Shown here one piece after another: positions 24,810 to 35,554 of a DNA stretch of 35,648 bases. Below the pieces are notes generated by a model that did not search any database, was not told the DNA's origin, and was given only the letters and a program-made list of their open reading frames with translations. The DNA is taken from assembly GCF_003012935.1 (NCBI RefSeq), contig NZ_PUDR01000026.1, forward strand, positions 1 to 35,648, read 5' to 3'. The DNA is from Pannonibacter carbonis. GTDB taxonomy: Bacteria > Pseudomonadota > Alphaproteobacteria > Rhizobiales > Stappiaceae. How positions within the stretch are numbered: the first letter of the stretch is position 1; each line of letters begins with the position of its first letter. Both the position numbers and the translations under genes were made by a program.

Positions 24810-25790
24810 ATGACCAGCGGCTCCGCCACCATCGAAATCGGCCTCAATGCTGTCATCGTTTCCGTCAACGGCACTGTGCCACAGGTGCTGGCCGTGGCGG
24901 GCCTTGCCGCAGGAGAGCCAGACGGCCTGCCCTTCGGTCCCTTCGATCCACTGCATCACCGCACCTTCGAGATCGGGCTCAGGTCCTGGGTCGAGGAACA
25001 GACGGCGCTCGGCATCGGCTATGTCGAGCAACTCTACACTTTCGGCGACCGGGGCCGGCACATGACGGTCGGCGACACCGGCCCGCATGTGGTCTCCGTC
25101 GGCTATCTCGCGCTGACCCGGCCAAGTGCCGACAACGAGGAGGTGCTGGCGCGGCATCACTCGTCCTGGCGGTCCTGGTATGACTTTTTCCCCTGGGAGG
25201 ACTGGCGCGACGGCCGTCCGGCGCTGCTTGACGGCGAGATCCTGCCGGCGCTTCAGGCGGCAGCCGAACGGACACCGGATCGTCAGCCGGTGGGCGGGCT
25301 GAAGCGCGAGGAGCGGATCCGGCTGGCCTTTGGCGAGGACGGCAGCGCCTGGGACGAGGAGCGGGCGCTGGATCGCTATGAACTGCTTTATTCTGCCGGG
25401 TTGCTGGAAGAGGCCTTGCGTGACCGGCGGCCGGAGGCGCTGGCCTGTCCGGACTTGCCCAAGTTCGGCCGCCCGATGCGCTTTGACCACCGGCGGGTGC
25501 TGGCCACCGCCCTGTCGCGCCTGCGCGGCAAGCTGAAGTACCGTCCCGTTGTGTTCGAACTGATGCCCGACACCTTCACGCTGACCGAATTGCAGCAGAC
25601 CGTCGAGGCGATCTTCGGGCGGCATCTGCACAAGCAGAATTTCCGCCGGCTGGTGGAAAATGCCGAGATGGTGGAGCCGACCGGAGCCACCTCGACGGCG
25701 ACCGGGGGACGCCCGGCGGCGCTGTTCCGCTTCCGCCGCGAGGTGCTGAAGGAGCGCCCTGCCCCGGGCCTGCGCGTCGGCGGGCGCTGA
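24810..25790 (+). CDS. nadQ: NadQ/NrtR-like regulator: degenerate NUDIX domain plus winged helix
   Basis: NrtR and NadQ proteins repress NAD-synthesis genes and sense NAD-related ligands through a NUDIX-like domain. The product is 326 residues from ATG 24810, chosen because GAGG precedes it by 6 nt. ATG 24792 would add six residues. Residues about 8-150 are NUDIX-like (EIGLNAVIVSV at the start), but the catalytic box is broken: only a remnant RSWVEEQTALGI is left and the glycine loop is missing, so hydrolysis is unlikely. The C-terminal part has FTLTELQQTVEAIFGRHLHKQNFRR followed by EPTGATSTATGGRPAALFRF, the winged-helix pattern of NrtR. It closes the ygfZ unit. No nad genes are in the window. 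Confidence 0.72.
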   Translation: MTSGSATIEIGLNAVIVSVNGTVPQVLAVAGLAAGEPDGLPFGPFDPLHHRTFEIGLRSWVEEQTALGIGYVEQLYTFGDRGRHMTVGDTGPHVVSVGYLALTRPSADNEEVLARHHSSWRSWYDFFPWEDWRDGRPALLDGEILPALQAAAERTPDRQPVGGLKREERIRLAFGEDGSAWDEERALDRYELLYSAGLLEEALRDRRPEALACPDLPKFGRPMRFDHRRVLATALSRLRGKLKYRPVVFELMPDTFTLTELQQTVEAIFGRHLHKQNFRRLVENAEMVEPTGATSTATGGRPAALFRFRREVLKERPAPGLRVGGR

Positions 25791-25987
25791 CGGCGCCTCC
25801 GTTCTTCCGCCAAGTTCTTAACCGTGTTTCTTGCATTTCAGCAAAACCGACGCAGCGGAACGCTGGGGTCGCGCGGCCATTAACGGAACCTCAAGGTTAA
25901 GCCGGCACAGTCAAATGCAGCTATTGGGGAAAGATCCCCTTCACAAGTGACCCCGGCGGGACCGGGCCTGTCGGAGTGGCGTTGCGT

Positions 25988-27208
25988 ATGTTTGGCCCCG
26001 TGTATCTTTGCGGAAAGCCGGTCCGGCCGCGCCGGCGCTACCGCCTGCGTCACGCCCTCGCGCTGACGCCCTTCGCGCTTCTGGCGCTTTCCCAACCCCT
26101 GGCCGTGCAGGACGTGTCGGATCTTGTGGCAACACAGGGCGGCAAGCGACCCGAATGGATGGCCTCGCTGGAATCCTCGGCCGCCCCGATGGTGATCGCG
26201 CCGACGCTGGTGCTGGCCGATGCCGGCGCCGGGCGAGGCACAGCACCCGATCCGTCCGTTGTCACCGCAGAGCAAGGCATCCAGTCCAGCGTCATCCGCG
26301 GCCTGGACGAGGTTGTCCGCGAGGCACTACCGACCGAAATCCCGGAAGAAATCCGCATCAACCGTGATCTCAAGGGCGACCGGCACATTTCCATGGCCCC
26401 CGACCGGGCGATGCTGGACCAGGCCTCAGGCTCGGTCTATGCGCTGGCCAGCCTGATCGGCACCGAGACGCAGAAAGAGCTGCCACGCGTGGCCTTCGTC
26501 AAGCCGGAGCCGATGAGCCAGGCAGAAACCAAACAGTTTGCCGCAGCCTCCAAATCCAGCCGGCGCGGCAAGCCGGGCGAGGCAGCGCCGATGGACCTGC
26601 AGCAGGTCATGATGGCGCGCAATGCCGCCGCCGCCAGTTTCTCGCTGGTTTCAGCCTATGCGCCGGAGACGGCGGTGGACACGCGCGACCCGTTCAATGC
26701 CCTGTTCGGGGCGCAGTATGAAGACGACCTGCCGCCGCCGGAGGATCCGAAGAACCCGCATTGGTGGGCGCAGCGGCCGTTGCCGCCGTCCGTCCATGAA
26801 GCCAAGGAATTGCGTTGCCTGGCGGAGGCGATCTATTTCGAAGCGCGGGGCGAGAGTGAGGAAGGCCAGGTGGCCGTTGGCCAGGTGGTGCTCAACCGGG
26901 TCAAGAACCCGGCCTATCCGGACACGGTCTGCGAGGTGGTCTACCAGAACCGGCACAAGCGCAACCGCTGCCAGTTTTCCTTTGCCTGCGACGACATTCC
27001 GGACCGTGTGAGTGAAGGTGCCCCTTGGGCGCGGGCGCAGCGGCTGGCCAAGGATCTCGTCGCCGGGACGCAGTATCTGCGCATGGTCGACGCCTCGACC
27101 CATTATCACGCCACCTATGTGCGCCCCCGCTGGGCCAGCCAGATGTCCAAGCGCGGCCAGGTCGGCCTGCACATCTTCTACAAGACCTATGCGGGCGCGT
27201 GGAACTGA
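25988..27208 (+). CDS. SleB-type cell-wall hydrolase
   Basis: The product is 406 residues from ATG 25988. A GTG at 25976 is an alternative. A basic N-terminus and hydrophobic stretch (RRRYRLRHALALTPFALLALSQPLAVQ) make a signal or anchor, and residues 40-260 are a low-complexity linker. The Hydrolase_2 (SleB) domain fills the last 130 residues: LAEAIYFEARGESEEGQVAVGQVVLNRV, with the catalytic glutamate in YFEARGE, then CQFSFACD and the ending STHYHATYVRPRWA. SleB-type enzymes are peptidoglycan lytic transglycosylases. In non-sporulating Alphaproteobacteria the role is cell-wall remodelling. The upstream 197 bp contains a 12-bp inverted repeat, AACCTCAAGGTT at 25887-25898, of unknown role. Confidence 0.88.
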   Translation: MFGPVYLCGKPVRPRRRYRLRHALALTPFALLALSQPLAVQDVSDLVATQGGKRPEWMASLESSAAPMVIAPTLVLADAGAGRGTAPDPSVVTAEQGIQSSVIRGLDEVVREALPTEIPEEIRINRDLKGDRHISMAPDRAMLDQASGSVYALASLIGTETQKELPRVAFVKPEPMSQAETKQFAAASKSSRRGKPGEAAPMDLQQVMMARNAAAASFSLVSAYAPETAVDTRDPFNALFGAQYEDDLPPPEDPKNPHWWAQRPLPPSVHEAKELRCLAEAIYFEARGESEEGQVAVGQVVLNRVKNPAYPDTVCEVVYQNRHKRNRCQFSFACDDIPDRVSEGAPWARAQRLAKDLVAGTQYLRMVDASTHYHATYVRPRWASQMSKRGQVGLHIFYKTYAGAWN

Positions 27209-27242
27209 GGGGGCTCAGGCTTGCACGAGGCTGAGCCTCTCC

Positions 27243-27397
27243 GCCCCTCTCCCCCCTTGAGGGGGAGATGTCTGCGTCAGCAGACAGAGGGGGGTCTGCA
27301 GCGCTCATGCACAATACACCGTCTAAGCCGACCGACAGGCCAACACCCCCCTCTGCCCCCTGACGGGGGCATCTCCCCCTCAAGGGGGGAGAGGGGC
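27243..27397. repeat. Large extragenic inverted repeat with 28-bp perfect arms
   Basis: GCCCCTCTCCCCCCTTGAGG and its continuation GGGAGATG (27243-27270) recur as a perfect reverse complement at 27370-27397. Inside, TCTGC-GTCA-GCAGA and the CAGAGGGGGGT/ACCCCCCTCTG pair add further stems, so the whole 155-bp unit can fold into one long structure. It fills most of the 269-bp gap between the cell-wall hydrolase and hisC genes. A relative with a shorter stem lies near 28640. Confidence 0.9.
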
Positions 27398-27417
27398 GCT
27401 GCGGCGAATTGGCTGCA

Positions 27418-27471
27418 TCAGCCCGCGACGCGCGAGAAGTCGGCGACGAGACCGGCAGTGTCGCGGATTTC
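27418..27471 (-). pseudogene. Detached copy of the glyS 3' end (17 codons plus stop)
   Basis: Read on the minus strand this segment encodes [17 protein letters not shown] and a TGA, identical in protein to the last 17 residues of GlyS. It matches 28690-28743 in 51 of 54 bases. The three differences (ACC/ACT, GGC/GGT, TCC/TCG) are all third-position synonymous changes. It lies 6 bp after the hisC stop and has no start of its own, so it is a remnant and not a gene. With the true glyS end it makes a 54-bp direct repeat around hisC. Confidence 0.92.
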
Positions 27472-27477
27472 CACCCG

Positions 27478-28533
27478 TCACAATATTTGGTCAATTGCCT
27501 TCAGAAACTGACGGCATTCCTCGGTTGCGCCAATGGTGATGCGGACGAAGTCGGCAATGCGAGTCTTGTTGAAGTGGCGCACCAGGACCGCTTTCTCGCG
27601 GAGACGCTTCGCCAGGTCAGCCCCCTGATGGGCCGGGTGGCGTGCGAATACAAAATTGGCCGAAGAGGACAAAACCTCGAACCCGCGCGAACGAAGCTCC
27701 GCTGTGATCATTTCCCGGTTAGCGATGACCTTGCCACATGTCTCCAGGAACCAGGCCTCATCCTCTATGGCGGCTTTGGCAGCTGCCTGGGCAAGCCGGT
27801 CCAAGGGATAGGAATTGAAGCTGTCCTTCACCCGCTCCAATGCCTCGATCAGCGGCCGCTGGCCAAGCGCGAAGCCAACCCGCAGGCCTGCGAGCGCCCG
27901 GGACTTGGAAAATGTCTGCACCACCAGCAGATTGTCATGGCGCGGAATAAGTGACGCAGCAGTCTCGGCCCCGAAATCCACATAGGCTTCGTCGATCAAC
28001 ACGACCTGATCGGGATGACCTCTGACAAGCTTTTCAATTTCGTCAAGCTGCAGGGCGGTTCCGGTTGGTGCATTGGGATTGGAGAGAACGATGGCACCGC
28101 AGGGGCGATTGTAGTCCGCTATACCGACACGAAATGTGGCATCAAGCGGGACTTCTTCGACTGTGATGCCGAACAGACGCGCATAGGTCTTGTAAAAGCT
28201 ATATGTGATGTCCGGCTGTAGGAGCGGCGCGTCGTGCTTGAGAAGGCCAGCAAAGGCGAAGGCCAGCACTTCGTCCGATCCGTTGCCAACGAAAACTTCT
28301 TCCGATGTCAGGCCAAAGCGGGCGGCAATTGCCTGACGAAGATCGGCAGACGCCGGATCAGGATAAAGCCGAAGGCTGCTGTCTGTCGTAGCAGCTATCG
28401 CATCAAGCACCCGCTGAGAGGGAGCGTACGGGCATTCATTGGTGTTCAGCTTCACCAAGTTTGGAACCTTTGGCTGTTCGCCAGCCACATAGGGTTCCAG
28501 TGTGTGCACTGCGGAGGACCAGAAGCGGCTCAT
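27478..28533 (-). CDS. hisC: Histidinol-phosphate aminotransferase, HisC
   Basis: HisC is a PLP enzyme that transaminates imidazole-acetol phosphate to histidinol phosphate in histidine synthesis, and some members also act on aromatic amino acids. The 351-residue protein has [16 protein letters not shown] (Asp181), the PLP lysine Lys210 in [15 protein letters not shown], and [14 protein letters not shown] at the N-terminus, where the usual family text is NENPYGPS. The sampled GC is about 47-58 percent against about 70 percent in glyS, and codons such as ATA and TTG appear near its end. No other his gene is near. It lies between two direct copies of the glyS 3' end. The ribosome site is weak (GAGA). 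Confidence 0.9.
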   Translation of the reverse strand: MSRFWSSAVHTLEPYVAGEQPKVPNLVKLNTNECPYAPSQRVLDAIAATTDSSLRLYPDPASADLRQAIAARFGLTSEEVFVGNGSDEVLAFAFAGLLKHDAPLLQPDITYSFYKTYARLFGITVEEVPLDATFRVGIADYNRPCGAIVLSNPNAPTGTALQLDEIEKLVRGHPDQVVLIDEAYVDFGAETAASLIPRHDNLLVVQTFSKSRALAGLRVGFALGQRPLIEALERVKDSFNSYPLDRLAQAAAKAAIEDEAWFLETCGKVIANREMITAELRSRGFEVLSSSANFVFARHPAHQGADLAKRLREKAVLVRHFNKTRIADFVRITIGATEECRQFLKAIDQIL

Positions 28534-28614
28534 TCTCTACAGCTCCCTTTTGCTGACGAAACGGATAGCCGCCTGGACACCCAAGCACAATCCCCCAGGG
28601 ATGCGCGCTGCATT

Positions 28615-28656
28615 CCCCCCCCCCCACCCCTCACCCCTCCCCACGAGGGGGAGGGG
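28615..28656. repeat. C11 homopolymer and GC-rich hairpin between hisC and glyS
   Basis: Eleven consecutive C residues (28615-28625) are followed by CCCCTCCCC-ACGA-GGGGGAGGGG (from about 28634), a strong stem-loop. It lies between the glyS stop and the hisC start and could act as a glyS terminator-like structure. The run is also a likely place for sequencing error or slippage. Confidence 0.75.
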
Positions 28657-28689
28657 GGCGGAGAGGCCTCAGCCAGGTTCAGGTCGCGG

Positions 28690-30774
28690 TCAGCCCGCGA
28701 CGCGGGAGAAGTCGGCGACGAGGCCGGCGGTGTCGCGGATTTCGGCGAGCAGGCGCAGGCGGTTGAGGCGCAGGGCCGCGTCGTCGGCGTTGACGAGGAT
28801 GTCAGCGAAGAAGGCATCGACCGGACCGCGCAGGGCGGCAAGCGCCTCCATGGCAGCCTCGAAGTTTTCCCCCTTCAGCGCCTCGGCCACACCGGCCCGG
28901 GCCGTGTCGATGGCGCTGGCGAGTGCGATCTCGGCCGGTTCGCGGAAGTGATCCGCCTGCGGGCGGCCGGAGACGGCGGTGCCGTCCTTCTTCTCTTCCG
29001 CCTTCAGGATGTTCATCGCACGCTTGTAGCCGGCGAGTAGGTTGACCCCATCCTCGGTGGCGAGGAACCGGCCCAGCGCCTCGACGCGGCGCACGACCAT
29101 CAGCAGATCATCCTGGCCGCCAAGGCCGAAGACGGCGTCGATCAGGTCATGACGGGCGCCCTCTTCCTTCAGATGGACCTTGAGACGGTCTGCGAAGAAG
29201 GACAGGAGGTCGTCACGCAGGGCAGCAGCAGCGCCGGCACCGACGCGCGCGGCAATAATGCCCTCGATCAGCGCGCCGAGGTTCAGGCGCAGGCCGTTGT
29301 CGAGAATGATGCGGATCACGCCGAGGGCGGCGCGGCGCAGGGCGAAGGGGTCCTTGGAGCCGGTCGGCTTCTCGTCGATGGCCCAGAAGCCCGCGAGCAG
29401 GTCGAGCTTGTCGGCGAGCGCGACGGCAATGGCCACCGGATCGGACGGCACCCGGTCGGACGGGCCCTGCGGACGGTAGTGGTCCTCGATGGCGGTCGCG
29501 ACGGAGGCGTGTTCGCCCTGGTGCGTGGCGTAGTAGCGGCCCATCAGGCCCTGCAGCTCGGGGAACTCGCCGACCATGCCGGTGACGAGATCGGCCTTGG
29601 CCAGACGCGCGGCCCGGCGGGCAAGATCGGCATCGGCGCCAACGGCAGGCGCAAGCTCTGCGGCGAGGGCTTCAAGGCGCTTCACGCGCTCGCCCTGCGA
29701 GCCGAGCTTCTCGTGGAAGACGATGCCGTCGAGCTTGGCGAGGTTGTCCTCCAGCTTCGTCTTCAGGTCGGTCTCCCAGAAGAAGCGGGCGTCGGACAGG
29801 CGGGCGCGGATGACCTTCTCGTTGCCGGTGATGATGGTGGTGCCGCCATCGGCCGCGATCAGGTTGGAGGTCAGCACGAAACGGTTGGCAAGGCGGCCGG
29901 TGGCCGGATTGCGCAAGACGAAGCACTTCTGGTTGGCGCGGATGGTGAGGCGGATGCACTCGTCCGGGATGGTCAGGAACTCTTCCTCGAAGGTGCCGGT
30001 GAGCACGACCGGCCATTCGACGAGGCCGGCGACTTCTTCCAAGAGGCCCTCGTCCTCGACCAGCTCCAGCCCCAGCGCCATGGCCTGGTTGCGGGCGTCA
30101 TGCAGGATGACGTCCTTGCGGCGGTCGGCGTCGAGGATGACCTTGTGCTTTTCCAGCTTCGGCATGTAGTCGTCGAAGCGGCGGACGGTGAAGTCCTCGT
30201 TGCCGTGGAAGCGGTGGCCACGGGTGACGTTGCCGGCGCGAATGCCATCGACCTCGAAGTCGATGATGTCCGGCTCTTCCGTTTCCGGACCGAAGGTGGC
30301 GATGATCGACTTGAGCGGACGCACCCAGCGCAGCGAGCCCGAGCCCCAGCGCATGGACTTCGGCCAGGGGAAGGTGCGGATGATGCCCGGCATCACCTCG
30401 GCGATGATCTCCGCCGTCGGGCGGCCCGGCTTCTCGATGACGGCGATGTAGAAGTCGCCCTTCTTCGGATCGCTCTGGATGGTGGCCTCGTCCAGCGAGG
30501 CAAGGCCGGCGCCGCGCAGGAAGCCCTGGATCGCCTGGTCGGGCGAGCCGACGCGCGGGCCCTTTTTCTCTTCGCGGGTCGGGCTGGACGCCGCCGGCAG
30601 ACCGGCGATGTGCAACGCCAGACGGCGCGGCGTGGAGAAGGACTTGGCACCCTCGTAGGTCAGACCCGCTTCAACCAGCGCGTTGGTGAGCAGCGACTTG
30701 AGGTCCTCGCCTGCGCGCCGCTGCATGCGGGCGGGGATTTCCTCGCTGAACAGCTCAAGCAGGAGATCGGGCAT
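28690..30774 (-). CDS. glyS: Glycine--tRNA ligase beta subunit, GlyS
   Basis: GlyS is the beta subunit of the tetrameric bacterial glycyl-tRNA synthetase and binds tRNA-Gly. The 694-residue protein begins [18 protein letters not shown], the standard start of the family, followed by [15 protein letters not shown]. The central [12 protein letters not shown] and [22 protein letters not shown] (HD-like) regions and the C-terminal anticodon-binding-type region are present. The alpha subunit gene glyQ is not directly upstream. In related Rhizobiales glyQ, lemA, a DUF2207 gene and glyS often cluster, and lemA and DUF2207 are present here beyond an intervening GGDEF-EAL gene, so glyQ may lie past the right edge. 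The last 54 bp are duplicated beyond hisC. Confidence 0.96.
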   Translation of the reverse strand: MPDLLLELFSEEIPARMQRRAGEDLKSLLTNALVEAGLTYEGAKSFSTPRRLALHIAGLPAASSPTREEKKGPRVGSPDQAIQGFLRGAGLASLDEATIQSDPKKGDFYIAVIEKPGRPTAEIIAEVMPGIIRTFPWPKSMRWGSGSLRWVRPLKSIIATFGPETEEPDIIDFEVDGIRAGNVTRGHRFHGNEDFTVRRFDDYMPKLEKHKVILDADRRKDVILHDARNQAMALGLELVEDEGLLEEVAGLVEWPVVLTGTFEEEFLTIPDECIRLTIRANQKCFVLRNPATGRLANRFVLTSNLIAADGGTTIITGNEKVIRARLSDARFFWETDLKTKLEDNLAKLDGIVFHEKLGSQGERVKRLEALAAELAPAVGADADLARRAARLAKADLVTGMVGEFPELQGLMGRYYATHQGEHASVATAIEDHYRPQGPSDRVPSDPVAIAVALADKLDLLAGFWAIDEKPTGSKDPFALRRAALGVIRIILDNGLRLNLGALIEGIIAARVGAGAAAALRDDLLSFFADRLKVHLKEEGARHDLIDAVFGLGGQDDLLMVVRRVEALGRFLATEDGVNLLAGYKRAMNILKAEEKKDGTAVSGRPQADHFREPAEIALASAIDTARAGVAEALKGENFEAAMEALAALRGPVDAFFADILVNADDAALRLNRLRLLAEIRDTAGLVADFSRVAG

Positions 30775-31055
30775 CGTGGTGCAAAGCCTTCGCTAGAGGG
30801 GAGGTCCTGCCGCATCGGGACATGATGCGCGCAGCAACAACAGGCGTTGTCCGTTACCAACTCGCAGGCCGGTTGTCACCCCCCTGCAAAACAGACATGC
30901 CCCGGAATGGGACTGCAGCATGTCAAGTAATCCGCCACCTGCTGCAGTGCACAGTTAATATTGGGCAGGACCTGATTAATCTCCGCTCAGAATGAAAGAG
31001 ACCGCACTTCACTGTTTCGCAAGAAAAATGCCTTAAGTTGTCCGAAGGTTGTGAA

Positions 31056-32705
31056 ATGTGCGGTGTCATGAGCTTGAAGAATTTGTGGTGGTTTGTCGTC
31101 GTGAAGAACAGGTCGTTGGCGGGCGCAATTGCCTTGTCATTTCTACCTGTCGTTGCACTTGTCACGACAATCACATTCTTCTGGTTGCTGCCACGTCTGG
31201 GTGAACTCCGGCTCCGTTCCGGTCCCTCACTCTGGATCACAGACTCCTTTCTAGCCCTGGTCGCCGGCACCATTGCCGGAGGGCTGGCCCTGGCGCTCTG
31301 GCGTATGCGGCGGCTTCGGGCGGAGGCGGAACGGCAGGAAGCGGCGGCTGTCGACGCCATGGCGCTGGCCCAACATGATGCGCTGACCGGCCTGCCCAAC
31401 CGGCGGCGGCTGGAACAGGCCTTCCCCGGCATGGTCCATCTCCTGGATCCGGACGAATACCGGGCCGTGATGATGATGGACATGGACGGGTTCAAGCCCA
31501 TTAATGACGTCTATGGCCACAGTTTCGGCGACCAGATCCTGCGGGAGTTTGCCGACCGGCTTGTGGAAACCGTCGGGGATGACGGGCTGGTGGCTCGCCT
31601 CGGCGGCGATGAATTCGCGATCATCACTCCGGTGCTGGAGAACAAGGATGCAGCCACGGGCATTGCCCGGCGGCTGCTCAACCGCATTCAGGAGCCCTTT
31701 GTCGTTGGCGAGCGGCAGGTCAGCATTTCCAGCGGGATCGGCATCGCCGTGTTTCCCGACAATGGCTATTCCATCGTCGAATTGCTGCGCCGCGCCGATG
31801 TGGCGCTGTACCGGGCCAAGACCTCCGGCCGGGCAACGTTCCGCTTCTTTGAAGTCGAGATGGATGCGGCGATCCTGCACCGGACGCTGCTGGAACAACG
31901 GCTGCGGGTGGCGATCTCGTCACAGGCCATCCAACCGCATTTCCAGCCGATCCTCGACCTGAAAAGCCGCCGGATCGTCGGTTTCGAGGCACTGGCGCGC
32001 TGGACCGACCGGGATTTCGGCACGGTGCCGCCAGCCCAGTTCATTGCAATTGCGGAAGATTGCGGCCTGATGCCGGAACTGACGGAGCATCTGCTGCGCT
32101 GTGCCTGTGCCGCTGCCGTGAACTGGCCGAGCGATACGTATCTGTCGTTCAACATCTCGCCGGTTCAGTTGCAGGACCGGATGCTGCCGCTGAAAGTCAT
32201 TTCCATCCTTGGCCAGACAGGCCTTGCCCCGCGCCGGCTGGAGTTGGAAATCACCGAGAACTCGCTCGTCCGCGACCCGAAGACGGCGAAGGAGATCCTT
32301 GACCAGTTGTCGGCCGCTGGCATCAAGATCGCGCTAGACGATTTCGGCACCGGGCATTCGAGCCTCAGATACCTGCGTGAATTCCACATCGACACACTGA
32401 AGATCGACCAGTCATTCATCGCCCGCATGTCCATCGACGAGGAAAGCGCCGCCATCGTGCGTGCCATTCTCGGCCTGTCGCAGGGACTGGGCATCGAGAC
32501 GGTGGCGGAAGGCATCGAGGAGAAGGACCAGATCGATGCCCTGAATGTTCAGGGCTGCCGTTTCGGCCAGGGATTCCTGTTCTCGGCCGCTGTTCCGGGG
32601 GCCGACGTCGAGGCGCTATTCCAGGCGCTCAGTGCTACCGGCGAGAGACGTCAAGCGGGCGAAACTGGCATACCCCCGGCCAACGCGAAGCGCGCCCTGC
32701 CCTAA
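31056..32705 (+). CDS. Membrane-bound GGDEF-EAL protein (cyclic di-GMP metabolism)
   Basis: The product is 549 residues from ATG 31056, with GAAGG upstream. Two transmembrane segments (about 22-46 and 62-82) enclose a short periplasmic loop without a recognisable sensor. The GGDEF domain (about 105-265) has intact GGDEF at 183-187. The four residues where the inhibitory RxxD site should be read GDDG, so product feedback is probably absent. The EAL domain (about 285-530) has EAL at 311-313, ELEITENSL, DDFGTGHSSL and TLKIDQSFI, so the catalytic residues look complete. It could make or degrade c-di-GMP, and the direction cannot be read from sequence. It is transcribed divergently from glyS across 281 bp and converges with the DUF2207 gene. 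Confidence 0.92.
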   Translation: MCGVMSLKNLWWFVVVKNRSLAGAIALSFLPVVALVTTITFFWLLPRLGELRLRSGPSLWITDSFLALVAGTIAGGLALALWRMRRLRAEAERQEAAAVDAMALAQHDALTGLPNRRRLEQAFPGMVHLLDPDEYRAVMMMDMDGFKPINDVYGHSFGDQILREFADRLVETVGDDGLVARLGGDEFAIITPVLENKDAATGIARRLLNRIQEPFVVGERQVSISSGIGIAVFPDNGYSIVELLRRADVALYRAKTSGRATFRFFEVEMDAAILHRTLLEQRLRVAISSQAIQPHFQPILDLKSRRIVGFEALARWTDRDFGTVPPAQFIAIAEDCGLMPELTEHLLRCACAAAVNWPSDTYLSFNISPVQLQDRMLPLKVISILGQTGLAPRRLELEITENSLVRDPKTAKEILDQLSAAGIKIALDDFGTGHSSLRYLREFHIDTLKIDQSFIARMSIDEESAAIVRAILGLSQGLGIETVAEGIEEKDQIDALNVQGCRFGQGFLFSAAVPGADVEALFQALSATGERRQAGETGIPPANAKRALP

Positions 32706-32739
32706 GGGCCCTGATGCCAGGTTACGGCTGAGCCAGGCC

Positions 32740-34698
<1,959 letters not shown>

Positions 34699-34709
34699 GG
34701 CGGGACCTG

Positions 34710-35267
34710 TCAGAACGAGACCTTGGGCAACGCGCGGTCGGCCGGATCCTCGATCTCGAAATACTCGGCCTTGGCAAAACCGAACTTGCCGGCGACCAGA
34801 TTGGACGGGAAGCTCTCCACCATGACGTTGAGACCGCGCACGGCGCCATTGTAGTAGCGCCGCGCCATCTGCAACGCATCTTCGACCTTGTCGAGGCCTG
34901 CCTGCAACTCGCGGAAATTGTCGCTGGCCTTCAGGTCCGGATAGGCCTCGGCCACCGCGAACAGCCGCCCCAGCGCCTGGGAAATCTGGCTTTCCACCGC
35001 AGCGCGTCCCGCAACGTCGCCGGCCGGCACACGGGAGGCGGCACCGCGCAGGTCCGTGACGGCCTCAAGCGTCGCCTTCTCGTGGCTGGCATAGCCCTTG
35101 ACCGTCTCGACAAGGTTCGGGATCAGGTCAGAGCGGCGCTTGAGCTGCACGTCGATGCCGCTCCAGCCTTCTTCAACCATCTGCCGCTTCTTCACGAGGC
35201 CATTGTAGAGCGCGATGAGATAAAGCGCGGCCGCAACCAGCGCCGCAATGACAATCCAGAACCCCAT
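34710..35267 (-). CDS. lemA: LemA family protein
   Basis: The product is 185 residues from ATG 35267 with GGAGAA upstream. A TTG 24 bp earlier is also in frame but lacks support. One N-terminal membrane segment (FWIVIAALVAAALYLIALYNGLV) is followed by the LemA signature RQMVEEGWSGIDVQLKRRSDLIPNLVETVKGYASHEKATLE, then a helical bundle ending YNGAVRGLNVMVESFPSNLVAG. LemA proteins form helical, membrane-anchored structures of unclear role. It is the first gene of a two-gene unit with the DUF2207 gene. Confidence 0.92.
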   Translation of the reverse strand: MGFWIVIAALVAAALYLIALYNGLVKKRQMVEEGWSGIDVQLKRRSDLIPNLVETVKGYASHEKATLEAVTDLRGAASRVPAGDVAGRAAVESQISQALGRLFAVAEAYPDLKASDNFRELQAGLDKVEDALQMARRYYNGAVRGLNVMVESFPSNLVAGKFGFAKAEYFEIEDPADRALPKVSF

Positions 35268-35370
35268 GACGGCTTCTCCAGGCGAGAGCAATTCCCGGCG
35301 TGACGCTATCGCCTGACGCTGCAGATGTCATCCGTGGTGATGCTGGTGTGTGCCCGGCAATGCCCCTCTG

Positions 35371-35488
35371 CTCGTTGCTCCTGCATAGGCAGGAGTCCAG
35401 TAGACGGCGCAGAACTGGTGACGCAAAGACATCAAAACACAATCAGCTCGACAGGTTACTGGGCTCCTGCCTGCGCAGGAGCGACGAG
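35371..35488. repeat. Paired inverted REP-like element (family 3)
   Basis: A 33-bp hairpin unit (35371-35403, core GCTCCTGC-ATAG-GCAGGAG) is repeated in inverted orientation at 35456-35488 (core CTCCTGC-CTGC-GCAGGAG), so each unit folds alone and the two can pair. The core resembles the TCCTGC/GCAGGA extragenic palindromes common in Proteobacteria. It sits between lemA and the IS, in a gap with no gene I can support. Confidence 0.85.
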
Positions 35489-35497
35489 ACTCGATGT

Positions 35498-35521
35498 GCC
35501 GGCAGGATCCCCGCCTTGTGC
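35498..35521. repeat. Left half of the IS target palindrome with 8-bp target repeat
   Basis: GGATCCCCG followed by CCTTGTGC ends directly at the IS left end. CCTTGTGC (35514-35521) is the same octamer found just outside the other IS end (192-199). Joining the two flanks with one octamer gives perfect 10-bp arms GGATCCCCGC/GCGGGGATCC around the loop CTTGT. Confidence 0.8.
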
Positions 35522-35554
35522 CACTGCTGTCCGGTTTAAGTTTCTGGACAAGGT

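Noticed and set aside
25818-25900. TTAA-containing motifs before the SleB-type gene as CtrA sites
   Set aside because: The TTAA pairs are separated by 13 bases or lack the partner half, so they do not fit TTAA-N7-TTAAC.
28615-28664. CRISPR-like or ncRNA interpretation of the GC-rich stretch between hisC and glyS
   Set aside because: It is a homopolymer and one hairpin. There is no repeat-spacer periodicity and no promoter.
29149-30825. A 558-codon plus-strand open frame
   Set aside because: It is fully antisense to glyS, with low-complexity Gly/Ala/Asp-rich translation.
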